From a virus, in IMG/VR virus record IMGVR_UViG_3300027969_000074, positions 25,058 through 89,057 of that record: a stretch of 64,000 bases of DNA; one strand, written 5' to 3'. The translations under genes were made by a program, and so were the position numbers. How positions within the stretch are numbered: position 1 is the first letter of the stretch; the number at the start of each line of letters is the position of its first letter. Under the pieces are notes generated by a model. The model did no database searches, was not told the origin of the DNA, and worked only from the letters and a program-made list of their open reading frames with translations. Shown piece after piece: positions 34,595 through 43,680 of this stretch.

Positions 34595-34630
34595 TTGCTA
34601 AACTTTTTATTTTATACTAAAGTTTAGCAA
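34595..34630 (-). promoter_or_regulatory. Perfect 12-bp hairpin before the 936-aa transferase gene
   Basis: TTGCTAAACTTT (34595-34606) and AAAGTTTAGCAA (34619-34630) form a perfect inverted repeat with a 12-base loop. On the minus-strand transcript it ends 5 bases before the start codon and is followed by ACGGC, not a U-tract, so it is not a standard terminator. It may control translation or protect an RNA end. Confidence 0.55.
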
Positions 34631-34654
34631 TAAGGTTATGTAATCTTAAAAAAA

Positions 34655-34894
34655 TTATGCAGCAGTTAAGCCAAGTGCAGTTAAGACTTTAGTCACAATG
34701 ACTGAGTCATTTGTACCCCAATCAGATATATCAGTTAATCTAACTGAGCCATTGCAAATGACGGCATTACCGCTATCCATTAATTGATAAATCACAGAAA
34801 CTGAGGTTGAACCCAATTCATAGGTTAAGGGTATAAATTTAATACTGGTTGCAGTTTTACCAAGTACTGAATAGTTTTGAATATTTGTAGTCAT
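34655..34894 (-). CDS. Small beta-rich protein, possible virion accessory
   Basis: With the ATG at 34894 (chosen because it sits 5 bases after an ATAAATAA motif and avoids overlap) the product is 79 residues: MTTNIQNYSVLGKTATSIKF, a strand set ISVIYQLM-like, and VIVTKVLTALGLTAA. It has no motif. Its place just downstream of the fibre operon, on the same strand, suggests a small virion or fibre-assembly protein. Confidence 0.6.
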   Translation of the reverse strand: MTTNIQNYSVLGKTATSIKFIPLTYELGSTSVSVIYQLMDSGNAVICNGSVRLTDISDWGTNDSVIVTKVLTALGLTAA

Positions 34895-34898
34895 GATT

Positions 34899-34906
34899 TT
34901 ATTTAT
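34899..34906 (-). promoter_or_regulatory. ATAAATAA late-promoter-like motif
   Basis: The minus strand reads AAAATAAATAAAATC directly before the ATG at 34894, in the gap between the 228-aa and 79-aa genes. It is closer to the start codon than other copies, so it may act partly as an A-rich leader. Confidence 0.3.
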
Positions 34907-34913
34907 TTTTGTT

Positions 34914-35600
34914 TTAAGCAATATCGAGTGTAATATAATATCTTTGAAAAAATGGCAATCCACACGTAAAATCAGTTGGTGTACCTGGCATTAGCATTAC
35001 TCCTCCTCCTAATGATGCAATCGTGTAACCAGTATCAAGGTCTGTTATATCTACCCGATTTGCAAAGACTGGACCAGGTCCAAGATTCATTAGTGTAATT
35101 GTATGTATGAAGTTTGCGTTTGGACTGGTATGCTGATAATTATACATAGCGACTCCGCCGGTTAGGGTTTGGCCAGGGCCATTACCGAATACAGTACTCT
35201 GATATAGCGACGGACCTTGGATTCCATCGTCTAAAAATAATGACACCGATAAGTTAAAAGGCGAATTAATTGTGACTTCTCCGTCATAATAGTGCTCATC
35301 AGTCCAGTGTGAATAATTATAAAATTGATTAAATCCAATTGGGCCTGTGTAATTTGCTTGAGTCCAATAACTTAAGCCTTGTGGATCATTTCGGTTGATG
35401 TAATAATATCCAGTATATGTACCGCCACTTATCCTCCAATTAAAATCAGGAAGAGCCACTTGATTTGGGTAAACCTCAATCCCAGAACTGGGATTAACTC
35501 CACTTACTTGAGTGAACATTGCCATAATTGATCTTAGGTCGGAGGCCGGATCACTGATACTTATTTGTCCACTCGATGCTCCTACTATTGTGCTTGGCAT
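34914..35600 (-). CDS. Beta-rich virion protein downstream of the first giant fibre
   Basis: The 228-residue protein is rich in Tyr, Gly, Asn and short strands (GGTYTGYYYINRNDPQG; NLSVSLFLDDGIQG; HTITLMNLGPGPVF) and ends in a strand pair (RYYITLDIA), like a jelly-roll or lectin domain. The segment VDITDLDTG recurs in the 110-aa protein at 15278-15610. The gene starts 3 bases after the stop of the 2654-aa fibre and may be a fibre tip, decoration or chaperone. No family name can be given. Confidence 0.6.
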   Translation of the reverse strand: MPSTIVGASSGQISISDPASDLRSIMAMFTQVSGVNPSSGIEVYPNQVALPDFNWRISGGTYTGYYYINRNDPQGLSYWTQANYTGPIGFNQFYNYSHWTDEHYYDGEVTINSPFNLSVSLFLDDGIQGPSLYQSTVFGNGPGQTLTGGVAMYNYQHTSPNANFIHTITLMNLGPGPVFANRVDITDLDTGYTIASLGGGVMLMPGTPTDFTCGLPFFQRYYITLDIA

Positions 35601-35603
35601 TGA

Positions 35604-38600
35604 TTATAATAATTTTTTAATTTGATCCTTTAAGTCATCGATTTGGCGTTGCTGTTGCTTGATTGCCTCAATTAAGACTGATACTAGTGCTGGATAGGCA
35701 ACTGCCTTGGTACCATTCGCATTTTCAAATACAACTTCTGGGAATACTGTTTCCATTTCCTGTGCAATAACACCCGCATGAACCCGTGTAGTATCTTCTT
35801 GATCATTTCTGGTGAATGTAACGCCTCTCATTGATGTTACCTTATCTAGAGCACCAGTGATGGTCTTCACATTATCTTTAACTGATCGATCTGAATATGC
35901 AATAATATTAGCAGTTGCATAAATATCACCGGCTACTTCAAATTTATAAGTCGGTGAGGCTCCATTACCAAGTGATAGTCTGCCGTTTGTGGCATCATAG
36001 TGCGTATTTGTTGCAGCTAAGGTAGTTGATCCAGAATAGTAAGCTAATCTTCCAGTAGTACCTGAGGTAATAGTTCCAGTAGTACCGCCTGATGTACCGG
36101 AAGAACCGTTAGCTCCGCTTGTTCCACTTGAACCAGTTGCACCGCTTGTTCCTGAGGTTCCACTTGATCCATTAGCTCCAGTTGCACCGCTTGTTCCTGA
36201 GGTTCCACTTGATCCATTAGCTCCAGTTGCACCGCTTGTTCCTGAGGTTCCACTTGTGCCAGATGTACCACTTGTTCCAGATGTACCGCTTGTGCCAGAT
36301 GCACCAGAAACTCCACTTGTACCTGAAGTTCCAGTTGAACCAGAGGTACCGCTAGTTCCAGAAGAACCGTTAGCTCCACTTGTTCCAGAAGTACCACTTG
36401 AACCATTTGCTCCAGAAGTTCCTGATGTACCTGAAGAACCGTTAGCTCCATTTGCTCCTGACGTACCGCTAGTACCACTTGAACCGTTTGCTCCGTTTGC
36501 TCCTGAGGTTCCTGATGTACCGTTTGTTCCAGCTAATGCGACTAGCGACCAATATGCAGCATTTGTAGGTATATCACCAGGAGCTGCATTTGCTATACAG
36601 ATATAGGAGCTTCCGAAATAATAAACAACGTCATTTACTGAATATGTAGTAGCTGTGTATAGTCCTTTCCACGTAAAGCTTGTACCGCTTGTACCTGATG
36701 TACCTCTTGTACCAGAAGTTCCTGATGAGCCGTTAGCTCCACTTGAACCTGAAGTTCCTGATGAACCGGTATTACCTGAGCTTCCAGAAGTTCCTGAGCT
36801 ACCGTTTGATCCACTAGAACCTGAAGTTCCAGAGGTTCCACTTGAACCATTAGAACCTGAGCTTCCAGATGTACCTGAAGTTCCTGAGCTACCGTTTGAT
36901 CCACTAGAACCTGAAGTTCCAGAGGTTCCACTTGAACCATTAGAACCTGAGCTTCCAGATGTACCTGAAGTTCCTGATGTACCTCTTGTACCCGAAGTCC
37001 CAGATGATCCTGCAACACCAGCTGTCGATATATCAACAATAATATCAGTACCAGATGATGGTGTCCAAGGTGTACCTGAAACATAAGTTACTGGAAATTC
37101 CCAATAGATTCCATTATCTACTCCTACCCCAGTTGTTCTATAATATACAATTTGACCACCAATTCCACCATTTGTTTTAATTAGCGTGCCAACTCCAATT
37201 GATGGATAAACTCCACTATAGTTTGTTGAAGTTAATGAAACTTCTGCTATGTTTAATATAGTGGTTGCCGCATCTAAATTACCGTTATTACTATAAATTT
37301 TAGTACTTGCTAATGGTGTACCCCAATCCCAACCGTCACTGATTGCTGCTCCACTTGCTCCAGTTGAACCAGAAGTTCCTGAGCTACCACTTGTACCAGA
37401 TGTACCACTTGTTCCAGAGGTACCTCGTGTTCCAGAGGTTCCACTAGAACCGTTTGATCCGGAAGTGCCGCTTGTTCCAGAAGAACCATTAGACCCTGAA
37501 GAACCTGAAGTGCCGCTTGTTCCAGAAGATCCGTTTGAACCACTTGATCCAGAAGTACCAGAAGACCCATTTGAACCGGAAGACCCACTAGTTCCGCTTG
37601 AACCGTTTGAACCTGATGTACCAGCCGTACCTGAGCTACCATTCGATCCACTAGAACCTGAGGTTCCGCTTGTGCCTGATGAGCCGTTAGAACCTGATGT
37701 TCCTGAGCTTCCGTTAGAACCGCTTGAGCCTGAAGTACCACTAGTTCCGCTTGAACCGTTTGAACCTGAAGAGCCTGAAGTTCCAGAAGAACCGGTTAAT
37801 CCGCTTGAACCGGAAGTTCCAGAAGAACCGTTTGAACCTGAAGTTCCGCTTGATCCATTAGCTCCTGAAGTTCCAGATGTTCCGCTTGAACCATTTGATC
37901 CACTTGAACCCGAAGTTCCAGAAGAACCAGTATTACCCGAGCTTCCAGAAGTTCCTGATGTTCCAGAGCTACCGTTTGAACCTGAAGAACCACTTGTACC
38001 AGATGAACCATTTGATCCACTAGAACCTGACGTTCCACTAGTTCCTGAGCTTCCATTTGATCCAGAAGTTCCGCTTGAACCATTTGATCCACTTGAACCT
38101 GATGTTCCTGAAGAACCATTAGATCCGCTTGAACCTGAAGTTCCAGAAGTACCTGAGCTACCATTAGAACCGGAAGAACCTGAAGTTCCGCTTGTTCCTG
38201 ATGAGCCGTTAGAACCGCTTGAACCTGATGTACCAGAAGTTCCACTTGAACCGTTTGAACCTGAAGTACCAGATGTTCCAGAAGAACCATTTGATCCAGA
38301 AGAGCCGGAGGTTCCAGAAGAACCGCTTGATCCATTTGAACCTGAAGTTCCGCTTGTTCCTGAGCTTCCATTAGAACCGCTTGAACCAGAAGTACCAGAA
38401 GTTCCTGAAGAACCAGTATTACCTGAACTTCCAGAAGTACCGGAAGTTCCACTAGAACCGTTAGAACCTGAACTACCTGAAGTTCCAGAAGAACCGTTTG
38501 ATCCACTAGAACCTGAAGTACCACTTGTTCCAGATGAGCCATTAGAACCAGAGCTTCCGTTTGAGCCTGAAGAACCTGAAGTTCCAGAACTACCATTCGA

Positions 38601-41600
38601 TCCGCTTGTGCCTGAAGTTCCAGAAGAACCATTTGAGCCATTAGAACCTGATGTTCCGCTTGTTCCTGAGCTTCCAGTAGCGCCCGACGTACCAGAAGTA
38701 CCAGCAGATCCACTTGAACCAGAAGTTCCAGAAGTTCCTGAGCTACCATTCGAACCAGAAGTTCCGCTTGTTCCGGAAGTTCCAGAGCTTCCGCCAACTC
38801 CGCTTGTTCCAGAAGTACCAGAAGTACCTCGTGTACCTGAAGTACCAGATGTACCAGCTAACCCATTAGCATGCCAAGAAAATGTATATTGAAGCCCATT
38901 CGCAAATTGTCCTGAGCTTGCAATTGAAGTAAGTGAAAGATTATAGGTTAATGTGGCTCCTGCGCCAGAGGTTGAAACAGCAGATACTGTCCAAAGTCCT
39001 AATTTTGAAGTATTTCCAATCTCATATGCTTGTAAATAAACAGTTGCTCCTGAATTTACAGCAGTTTGTAATTGAGTTAGCCATGTTCCATATCCAAAAC
39101 TATTGTATGCAACATAGTTTAAGCTTATAGTTACAGCAGACATAACAGCACCACTAGTGGAATCAGTAAGAAATTGACCAGCGGAGGTTGTTCCTGGAGC
39201 TCCAGTACCGGCATATGTCCATCTACCTGAATTAGCTCCATCATTTCCATTAATACCAGATGTACCAGAAGTTCCCGAGCTACCATTTGAGCCAGAAGAA
39301 CCTGGCGTACCAGAAGTTCCCGAGCTACCATTTGAGCCACTTGAACCTGAAGTTCCAGAAGAACCATTAGAACCAGAAGTTCCAGAAGAACCAGTTAATC
39401 CGCTAGAACCTGACGTACCGCTTGTTCCTGAAGAACCGTTTGAGCCAGAGCTTCCTGAGGTTCCAGCCGTACCGGAGCTACCGTTTGACCCACTAGAACC
39501 TGAAGTTCCTGAGCTTCCATTTGAGCCAGAAGAACCATTTGAGCCGCTTGACCCTGAAGTTCCAGAAGTTCCACTAGAACCGTTTGAACCTGAAGTTCCA
39601 GAAGAACCAGTATTACCTGAGCTTCCGGATGTACCACTTGACCCATTTGAACCTGATGTTCCAGCTGTTCCAGAAGAACCATTTGAGCCTGAAGTACCGG
39701 CGGTTCCACTTGTTCCTGAAGAACCTGAGCTTCCAGAGGTGCCTGATGTTCCAGCAGACCCAGAAGAACCATTTGATCCAGAAGAACCAGAAGTACCAGA
39801 GCTTCCGTTTGATCCACTTGAACCACTAGTACCTGATGTACCGCTTGATCCGTTAGATCCACTTGAACCGTTTGAACCTGAAGTTCCAGAGCTTCCATTT
39901 GAGCCAGATGTACCAGAAGAACCGTTTGAGCCAGATGTTCCTGAGCTTCCATTAGAACCCGAAGTTCCTGAGCTTCCATTTGAGCCGGATATTCCTGAGG
40001 TACCAGACGATCCATTAGACCCGTTAGAACCTGATGTTCCAGAAGTACCACTTGAACCATTTGATCCTGAAGAACCAGAAGTACCTGAGCTACCATTTGA
40101 TCCACTAGAACCGGCTGTTCCAGAAGTACCTGAGCTACCATTTGATCCATTAGAACCAGAGGTTCCAGAAGAACCATTAGAACCAGACGTTCCGCTTGTT
40201 CCCGAAGAACCACTTGAACCTGAAGTTCCGCTTGTTCCTGAAGAACCACTAGATCCATTTGAACCAGAAGTACCTGATGTTCCAGAAGAACCATTTGATC
40301 CTGAAGTACCTGAGGTACCGCTTGAGCCGTTTGAACCTGAAGAACCTGATGTTCCGCTTGTTCCTGAGCTACCATTTGAACCACTTGAACCTGATGTACC
40401 AGAAGTTCCAGTTGATCCAGAGCTTCCAGAAGTTCCTGAAGTTCCACTTGATCCATTTGAACCTGAGGTGCCAGCCGTTCCTGAAGAACCGTTTGATCCG
40501 CTAGAACCAGACGTTCCGCTTGTTCCCGAGCTACCATTTGATCCGCTTGAGCCAGATGTGCCAGACGTACCGCTTGAACCATTTGATCCTGAAGAACCTG
40601 AAGTTCCTGAGCTACCATTTGAGCCACTTGAGCCGGAAGTTCCAGAAGAGCCGTTTGAACCTGAACTTCCAGAGGTACCTGCTGTACCTGAACTACCATT
40701 TGAACCGGAAGTTCCAGAAGTACCACTTGATCCATTTGAACCTGAAGTACCAGCTGTTCCAGAAGAACCATTTGATCCTGAAGAACCTGAAGTTCCTGAG
40801 CTACCGTTTGATCCACTTGAACCTGATGTACCAGAAGTTCCAGAAGAACCATTTGATCCTGAACTACCATTTGAACCTGATGTTCCGGATGTACCACTTG
40901 AGCCATTAGAACCAGAAGTTCCACTAGTTCCTGATGAACCATTTGAGCCTGAAGTACCTGAGGTACCGTTTGATCCACTAGAACCGGAAGTTCCAGAGCT
41001 TCCATTTGAGCCTGAAGAACCAGAAGTGCCTGATGTTCCTGAGCTACCGTTTGATCCGCTTGTTCCAGAAGAACCGTTTGAGCCATTAGAACCAGATGTT
41101 CCAGAAGTTCCAGATGAGCCATTAGAACCAGAAGTTCCAGCAGTTCCAGAAGAACCATTTGATCCACTTGAACCTGAAGTTCCAGAAGTTCCGCTTGATC
41201 CATTAGAACCTGAAGTTCCTGAGGTTCCATTAGAACCATTTGATCCACTTGAACCTGAAGTTCCAGAAGTTCCACTTGATCCATTTGAACCGGATGTACC
41301 ACTTGAGCCATTAGAACCACTTGAACCAGATGTTCCACTAGTTCCTGATGAACCATTTGAGCCTGAAGTACCGGATGTTCCTGAGCTACCGTTTGATCCA
41401 TTAGAACCTGATGTTCCACTTGTTCCAGAAGACCCTGATGTACCAGATGTTCCAGAAGTACCAGAGCTACCGTTTGATCCGTTTGAACCTGAAGAACCTG
41501 AGGTTCCACTTGTTCCAGAAGTACCAGAGCTACCATTTGATCCACTAGAACCTGAAGTACCAGCTGTTCCAGAAGAACCATTTGAACCTGAAGTACCCGC

Positions 41601-43568
41601 TGTTCCAGAAGAACCATTTGAACCTGAAGTACCAGAGGTTCCGCTTGTTCCAGAAGAACCATTAGAGCCAGAGCTTCCAGAAGTTCCAGAAGAACCGTTT
41701 GATCCACTAGAACCGGCAGTACCTGAAGTACCAGAGCTACCGTTTGATCCAGAAGTACCAGAGGTTCCACTTGTTCCAGAAGTACCAGAGCTACCGTTTG
41801 AGCCTGAGCTACCAGAGGTTCCACTTGTTCCAGAAGTACCAGAGCTTCCGTTTGATCCACTTGAACCTGAAGTTCCAGAAGTTCCGCTTGAACCGGTTGA
41901 ACCTGAAGTACCTGAGCTTCCATTAGAACCTGAAGTTCCTGAGCTACCACTTGAGCCGTTTGATCCGCTAGTTCCCGAAGACCCATTTGATCCATTAGAA
42001 CCAGAAGTTCCAGAAGAACCATTAGAACCTGATGTTCCACTTGTTCCAGAAGAACCATTAGATCCGCTTGATCCAGAAGTACCAGAGCTACCGTTTGAAC
42101 CTGATGTTCCACTTGTTCCAGAAGAACCACTTGAACCTGAAGTACCTGAACTTCCATTAGAACCTGATGTTCCTGAGCTTCCATTTGAACCTGAAGTTCC
42201 AGAAGAACCAGTTAATCCGCTTGAACCAGAAGTTCCAGAAGAACCGTTTGAACCTGAAGTTCCGCTTGATCCGTTTGAACCTGATGTTCCAGAAGTTCCG
42301 CTTGAACCTGAAGTTCCGTTTGATCCTGAAGTTCCGTTTGATCCGCTAGAACCGGAAGTACCTGAGCTACCATTTGAACCATTAGATCCAGAAGTACCAG
42401 ATGTTCCTGAGCTACCGCTTGTTCCGGAAGAGCCGTTTGAACCGGAAGTTCCAGAAGTACCAGTTGAACCGTTTGAGCCATTAGAACCGGAAGTACCTGA
42501 GCTACCATTTGAACCATTAGAACCTGAAGTACCAGAAGTTCCAGATGAGCCGTTAGAACCTGAAGTACCAGAAGTTCCAGATGAGCCGTTAGAACCTGAA
42601 GTACCCGAAGTACCTGAGGTTCCAGAAGAACCATTTGAACCCGAAGTACCTGAAGTTCCTGATGTACCAGTTGAGCCGCTAGAACCTGATGTTCCAGAGC
42701 TTCCGTTTGAGCCGGCTGTTCCAGAAGTACCCGAACTACCGTTTGATCCATTTGAACCTGATGTACCAGAAGTTCCAGTTGATCCAGAGCTTCCTGAGGT
42801 TCCGCTTGAGCCATTAGATCCATTTGAACCAGAGGTTCCAGAAGAACCTCCTGTTCCGGCTGTGCCGGAAGAACCTGAAGTTCCGCTTGTTCCAGAAGTA
42901 CCAGATGTTCCGCTTGATCCATTAGATCCAGAAGAACCAGAGGTACCTGAGCTTCCGTTTGATCCAGAAGAACCAGCGGTACCTGAGCTTCCGTTTGATC
43001 CAGAAGAGCCGCTTGTTCCAGATGTTCCGCTTGTTCCAGTTGAACCCGACGTTCCAGAAGTACCAGAGCTTCCGTTTGATCCGCTTGAACCTGAAGTACC
43101 AGTTGAACCTGAAGTTCCAGCTGTTCCAGATGAACCACTTGTACCTGATGTACCTGAGCTACCATTAGAACCTGAAGTACCAGAAGTTCCAGATGAGCCG
43201 TTAGAACCAGAAGTACCGGAAGTTCCAGCAGATCCACTAGTTCCTGAAGTACCACCAAGTATCCAGTTTGTACCGTTACTTTCTAATGATAAACTTCCAT
43301 ATTGAATTATAGATTTAGTAAGAGATCCGTCAATTGTTTGAGATGAAGTAGTTGCAACGGTTATTGTACCAGAACCTGAGTTTTTTACAATATAAGCTTT
43401 ACCTTTTATGCCTACTGCACTTGGAAGAGTGACTGTAAATGTTCCAGTTGTACACTCTATAAAATAATCATCAACTCCTATTGAATAAGTAGTACTTATC
43501 TGAGTTAAGGGTAGGGTTATTCCACCCAATGAAATTAGCCCTTTTCTGGTTATAAATTCTTTTGCCAT
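35604..43568 (-). CDS. Giant Gly-X-Y repeat fibre A with C-terminal S74 chaperone domain
   Basis: In this 2654-residue protein, residues 1-105 form a beta-rich head (TYSIGVDDYFIECTTGTFTVTLPS). Gly-X-Y triplets follow (GTS, GSS, GSN, GNG), broken by three folded islands: about 38860-39260, about 37010-37350 and about 36530-36695, the last a WKGLYTATTYSVNDVVYY carbohydrate-binding-like module. The C-terminus is a peptidase S74 intramolecular chaperone of 96 residues beginning SDRSVKDNV. Ser2559 and Lys2564 are the expected catalytic dyad, and the coiled end LIEAIKQQQRQIDDLKDQI follows. S74 domains trimerise fibres and then cut themselves off. The rest is therefore probably a trimeric, collagen-like tail fibre. 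It is read last among the giant genes. Confidence 0.85.
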   Translation of the reverse strand: MAKEFITRKGLISLGGITLPLTQISTTYSIGVDDYFIECTTGTFTVTLPSAVGIKGKAYIVKNSGSGTITVATTSSQTIDGSLTKSIIQYGSLSLESNGTNWILGGTSGTSGSAGTSGTSGSNGSSGTSGTSGSNGSSGTSGTSGSSGTAGTSGSTGTSGSSGSNGSSGTSGTSGSTGTSGTSGTSGSSGSNGSSGTAGSSGSNGSSGTSGSSGSNGSSGTSGTSGTSGTSGSSGTAGTGGSSGTSGSNGSNGSSGTSGSSGSTGTSGTSGSNGSNGSSGTSGTAGSNGSSGTSGSSGSTGTSGTSGTSGSNGSSGTSGTSGTSGSNGSSGTSGTSGSNGSSGTSGTSGSNGSNGSSGTSGSNGSNGSTGTSGTSGSNGSSGTSGSSGTSGTSGSNGSNGSSGTSGSSGSNGTSGSNGTSGSSGTSGTSGSNGSSGTSGSNGSSGTSGSSGLTGSSGTSGSNGSSGTSGSNGSSGTSGSSGSSGTSGTSGSNGSSGTSGSSGSNGSSGTSGTSGSNGSSGTSGSNGSNGSSGTSGSNGSSGSSGTSGSNGSSGTSGSTGSSGTSGTSGSSGSNGSSGTSGTSGTSGSSGSNGSSGTSGTSGTSGTSGSNGSSGTSGTAGSSGSNGSSGTSGSSGSNGSSGTSGTSGTSGSNGSSGTAGTSGSNGSSGTAGTSGSSGSNGSSGTSGTSGTSGSSGSNGSNGSSGTSGTSGTSGSSGTSGTSGSNGSNGSSGTSGTSGSNGSSGTSGTSGSSGSNGSSGTSGSNGSSGTSGTSGSSGSNGSNGTSGTSGSNGSSGTSGTSGSSGSNGSSGTAGTSGSNGSSGTSGTSGSNGSNGSSGTSGSNGSSGTSGTSGSSGSNGSSGTSGSSGSNGTSGTSGSNGSSGTSGTSGSNGSSGTSGTSGSNGSSGSNGSSGTSGTSGSSGSNGSSGTSGSSGSNGSSGTAGTSGSNGSSGTSGTSGSNGSSGTAGTSGSSGSNGSSGTSGSSGSNGSSGTSGSSGSNGSSGTSGTSGSSGSNGSSGTSGTSGSSGSNGSSGTAGTSGSNGSSGTSGTSGSSGSTGTSGTSGSSGSNGSSGTSGTSGSSGSNGSSGTSGTSGSNGSSGTSGTSGSNGSSGSSGTSGTSGSSGSSGTSGTSGSNGSSGTSGSNGSNGSSGTSGTAGSSGSNGSSGTSGSSGSNGSSGTSGTSGSNGSNGSSGTSGISGSNGSSGTSGSNGSSGTSGSNGSSGTSGSNGSSGTSGSNGSSGSNGSSGTSGTSGSSGSNGSSGTSGSSGSNGSSGSAGTSGTSGSSGSSGTSGTAGTSGSNGSSGTAGTSGSNGSSGTSGSSGNTGSSGTSGSNGSSGTSGTSGSSGSNGSSGSNGSSGTSGSSGSNGSSGTAGTSGSSGSNGSSGTSGTSGSSGLTGSSGTSGSNGSSGTSGSSGSNGSSGTSGTPGSSGSNGSSGTSGTSGINGNDGANSGRWTYAGTGAPGTTSAGQFLTDSTSGAVMSAVTISLNYVAYNSFGYGTWLTQLQTAVNSGATVYLQAYEIGNTSKLGLWTVSAVSTSGAGATLTYNLSLTSIASSGQFANGLQYTFSWHANGLAGTSGTSGTRGTSGTSGTSGVGGSSGTSGTSGTSGSNGSSGTSGTSGSSGSAGTSGTSGATGSSGTSGTSGSNGSNGSSGTSGTSGSNGSSGTSGSSGSNGSSGSNGSSGTSGTSGSSGSNGSSGTSGSSGSNGSSGTSGTSGSSGNTGSSGTSGTSGSSGSNGSSGTSGTSGSNGSSGSSGTSGSSGSNGSSGTSGTSGSNGSSGTSGTSGSSGSNGSSGTSGTSGSSGSNGSSGTSGTSGSSGSNGSSGTSGSSGSNGSSGTSGSNGSSGTSGTSGSSGSNGSSGTSGSSGSNGSSGTSGTSGSSGNTGSSGTSGSSGSNGSSGTSGTSGANGSSGTSGSNGSSGTSGSSGLTGSSGTSGSSGSNGSSGTSGTSGSSGSNGSSGTSGSNGSSGTSGTSGSSGSNGSSGTAGTSGSNGSSGTSGSSGSNGSSGTSGSSGSNGSSGTSGTSGSSGSNGSSGTSGTSGSNGSSGTSGTRGTSGTSGTSGTSGSSGTSGSTGASGAAISDGWDWGTPLASTKIYSNNGNLDAATTILNIAEVSLTSTNYSGVYPSIGVGTLIKTNGGIGGQIVYYRTTGVGVDNGIYWEFPVTYVSGTPWTPSSGTDIIVDISTAGVAGSSGTSGTRGTSGTSGTSGSSGSNGSSGTSGTSGSSGSNGSSGTSGTSGSSGSNGSSGTSGTSGSSGSNGSSGTSGSSGNTGSSGTSGSSGANGSSGTSGTRGTSGTSGTSFTWKGLYTATTYSVNDVVYYFGSSYICIANAAPGDIPTNAAYWSLVALAGTNGTSGTSGANGANGSSGTSGTSGANGANGSSGTSGTSGANGSSGTSGTSGANGSSGTSGTSGSTGTSGTSGVSGASGTSGTSGTSGTSGTSGTSGTSGATGANGSSGTSGTSGATGANGSSGTSGTSGATGSSGTSGANGSSGTSGGTTGTITSGTTGRLAYYSGSTTLAATNTHYDATNGRLSLGNGASPTYKFEVAGDIYATANIIAYSDRSVKDNVKTITGALDKVTSMRGVTFTRNDQEDTTRVHAGVIAQEMETVFPEVVFENANGTKAVAYPALVSVLIEAIKQQQRQIDDLKDQIKKLL
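35607..35894 (-). other. Peptidase S74 intramolecular chaperone domain of fibre A
   Basis: The final 96 residues start with the Ser-Asp-x-x-x-Lys cleavage/catalytic motif, continue with a mixed helical core (TRVHAGVIAQEMETVFPEVV, ALVSVLIEAIK) and end in a coiled coil. This is the standard self-cleaving chaperone of trimeric phage fibres. Confidence 0.85.
36066..43249 (-). repeat. Gly-X-Y coding repeat of fibre A (with three folded islands)
   Basis: Triplets of Gly followed by Thr/Ser/Asn/Ala dominate, most often GTSGTSGSSGSNGSS. The islands at about 38860-39260, 37010-37350 and 36530-36695 interrupt the run. Hydroxylatable or charged residues of animal collagen (Pro, Lys, Glu) are nearly absent here. 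Confidence 0.9.
36136..36977 (-). repeat. Tandem DNA duplications inside fibre A (45-bp and 90-bp periods)
   Basis: A 45-base unit beginning GTTGCACCGCTTG repeats at 36136, 36181 and (partly) 36226. A 90-base unit repeats without change at 36787-36876 and 36877-36966, with 11 further matching bases. Most other repeat DNA in the fibres is scrambled by synonymous codons, so these exact copies are recent duplications or unresolved assembly structures. Confidence 0.8.
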
Positions 43569-43573
43569 TTATT

Positions 43574-43603
43574 TTTTCTTTTTTCACCTCTCCAAAAGAA
43601 AAG
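43574..43603 (-). promoter_or_regulatory. Hairpin with Shine-Dalgarno-like loop before fibre A
   Basis: The minus-strand leader reads TTTTCTTTTGGAGAGGTGA followed by AAAAAGAAAA and then AAATAAATG. TTTTCTTTT can pair with AAAAGAAAA, placing GGAGAGGTGA in the loop. The purine-rich loop is the only Shine-Dalgarno-like sequence seen before a major gene in the window; its distance to the ATG (16 bases) is too long unless the stem shortens it. Prediction only. Confidence 0.4.
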
Positions 43604-43680
43604 TATGTTATTGACTCTATAGATATATATTCATTCTCAACTAGTCAAATATTTAGTCTGCATATTTTAGTTTTTAATTA

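Noticed and set aside
34595-34630. Intrinsic terminator between the small virion gene and the GT4-FkbM gene
   Set aside because: The stem is perfect but no U-tract follows on either strand, so I list it as a regulatory hairpin instead.
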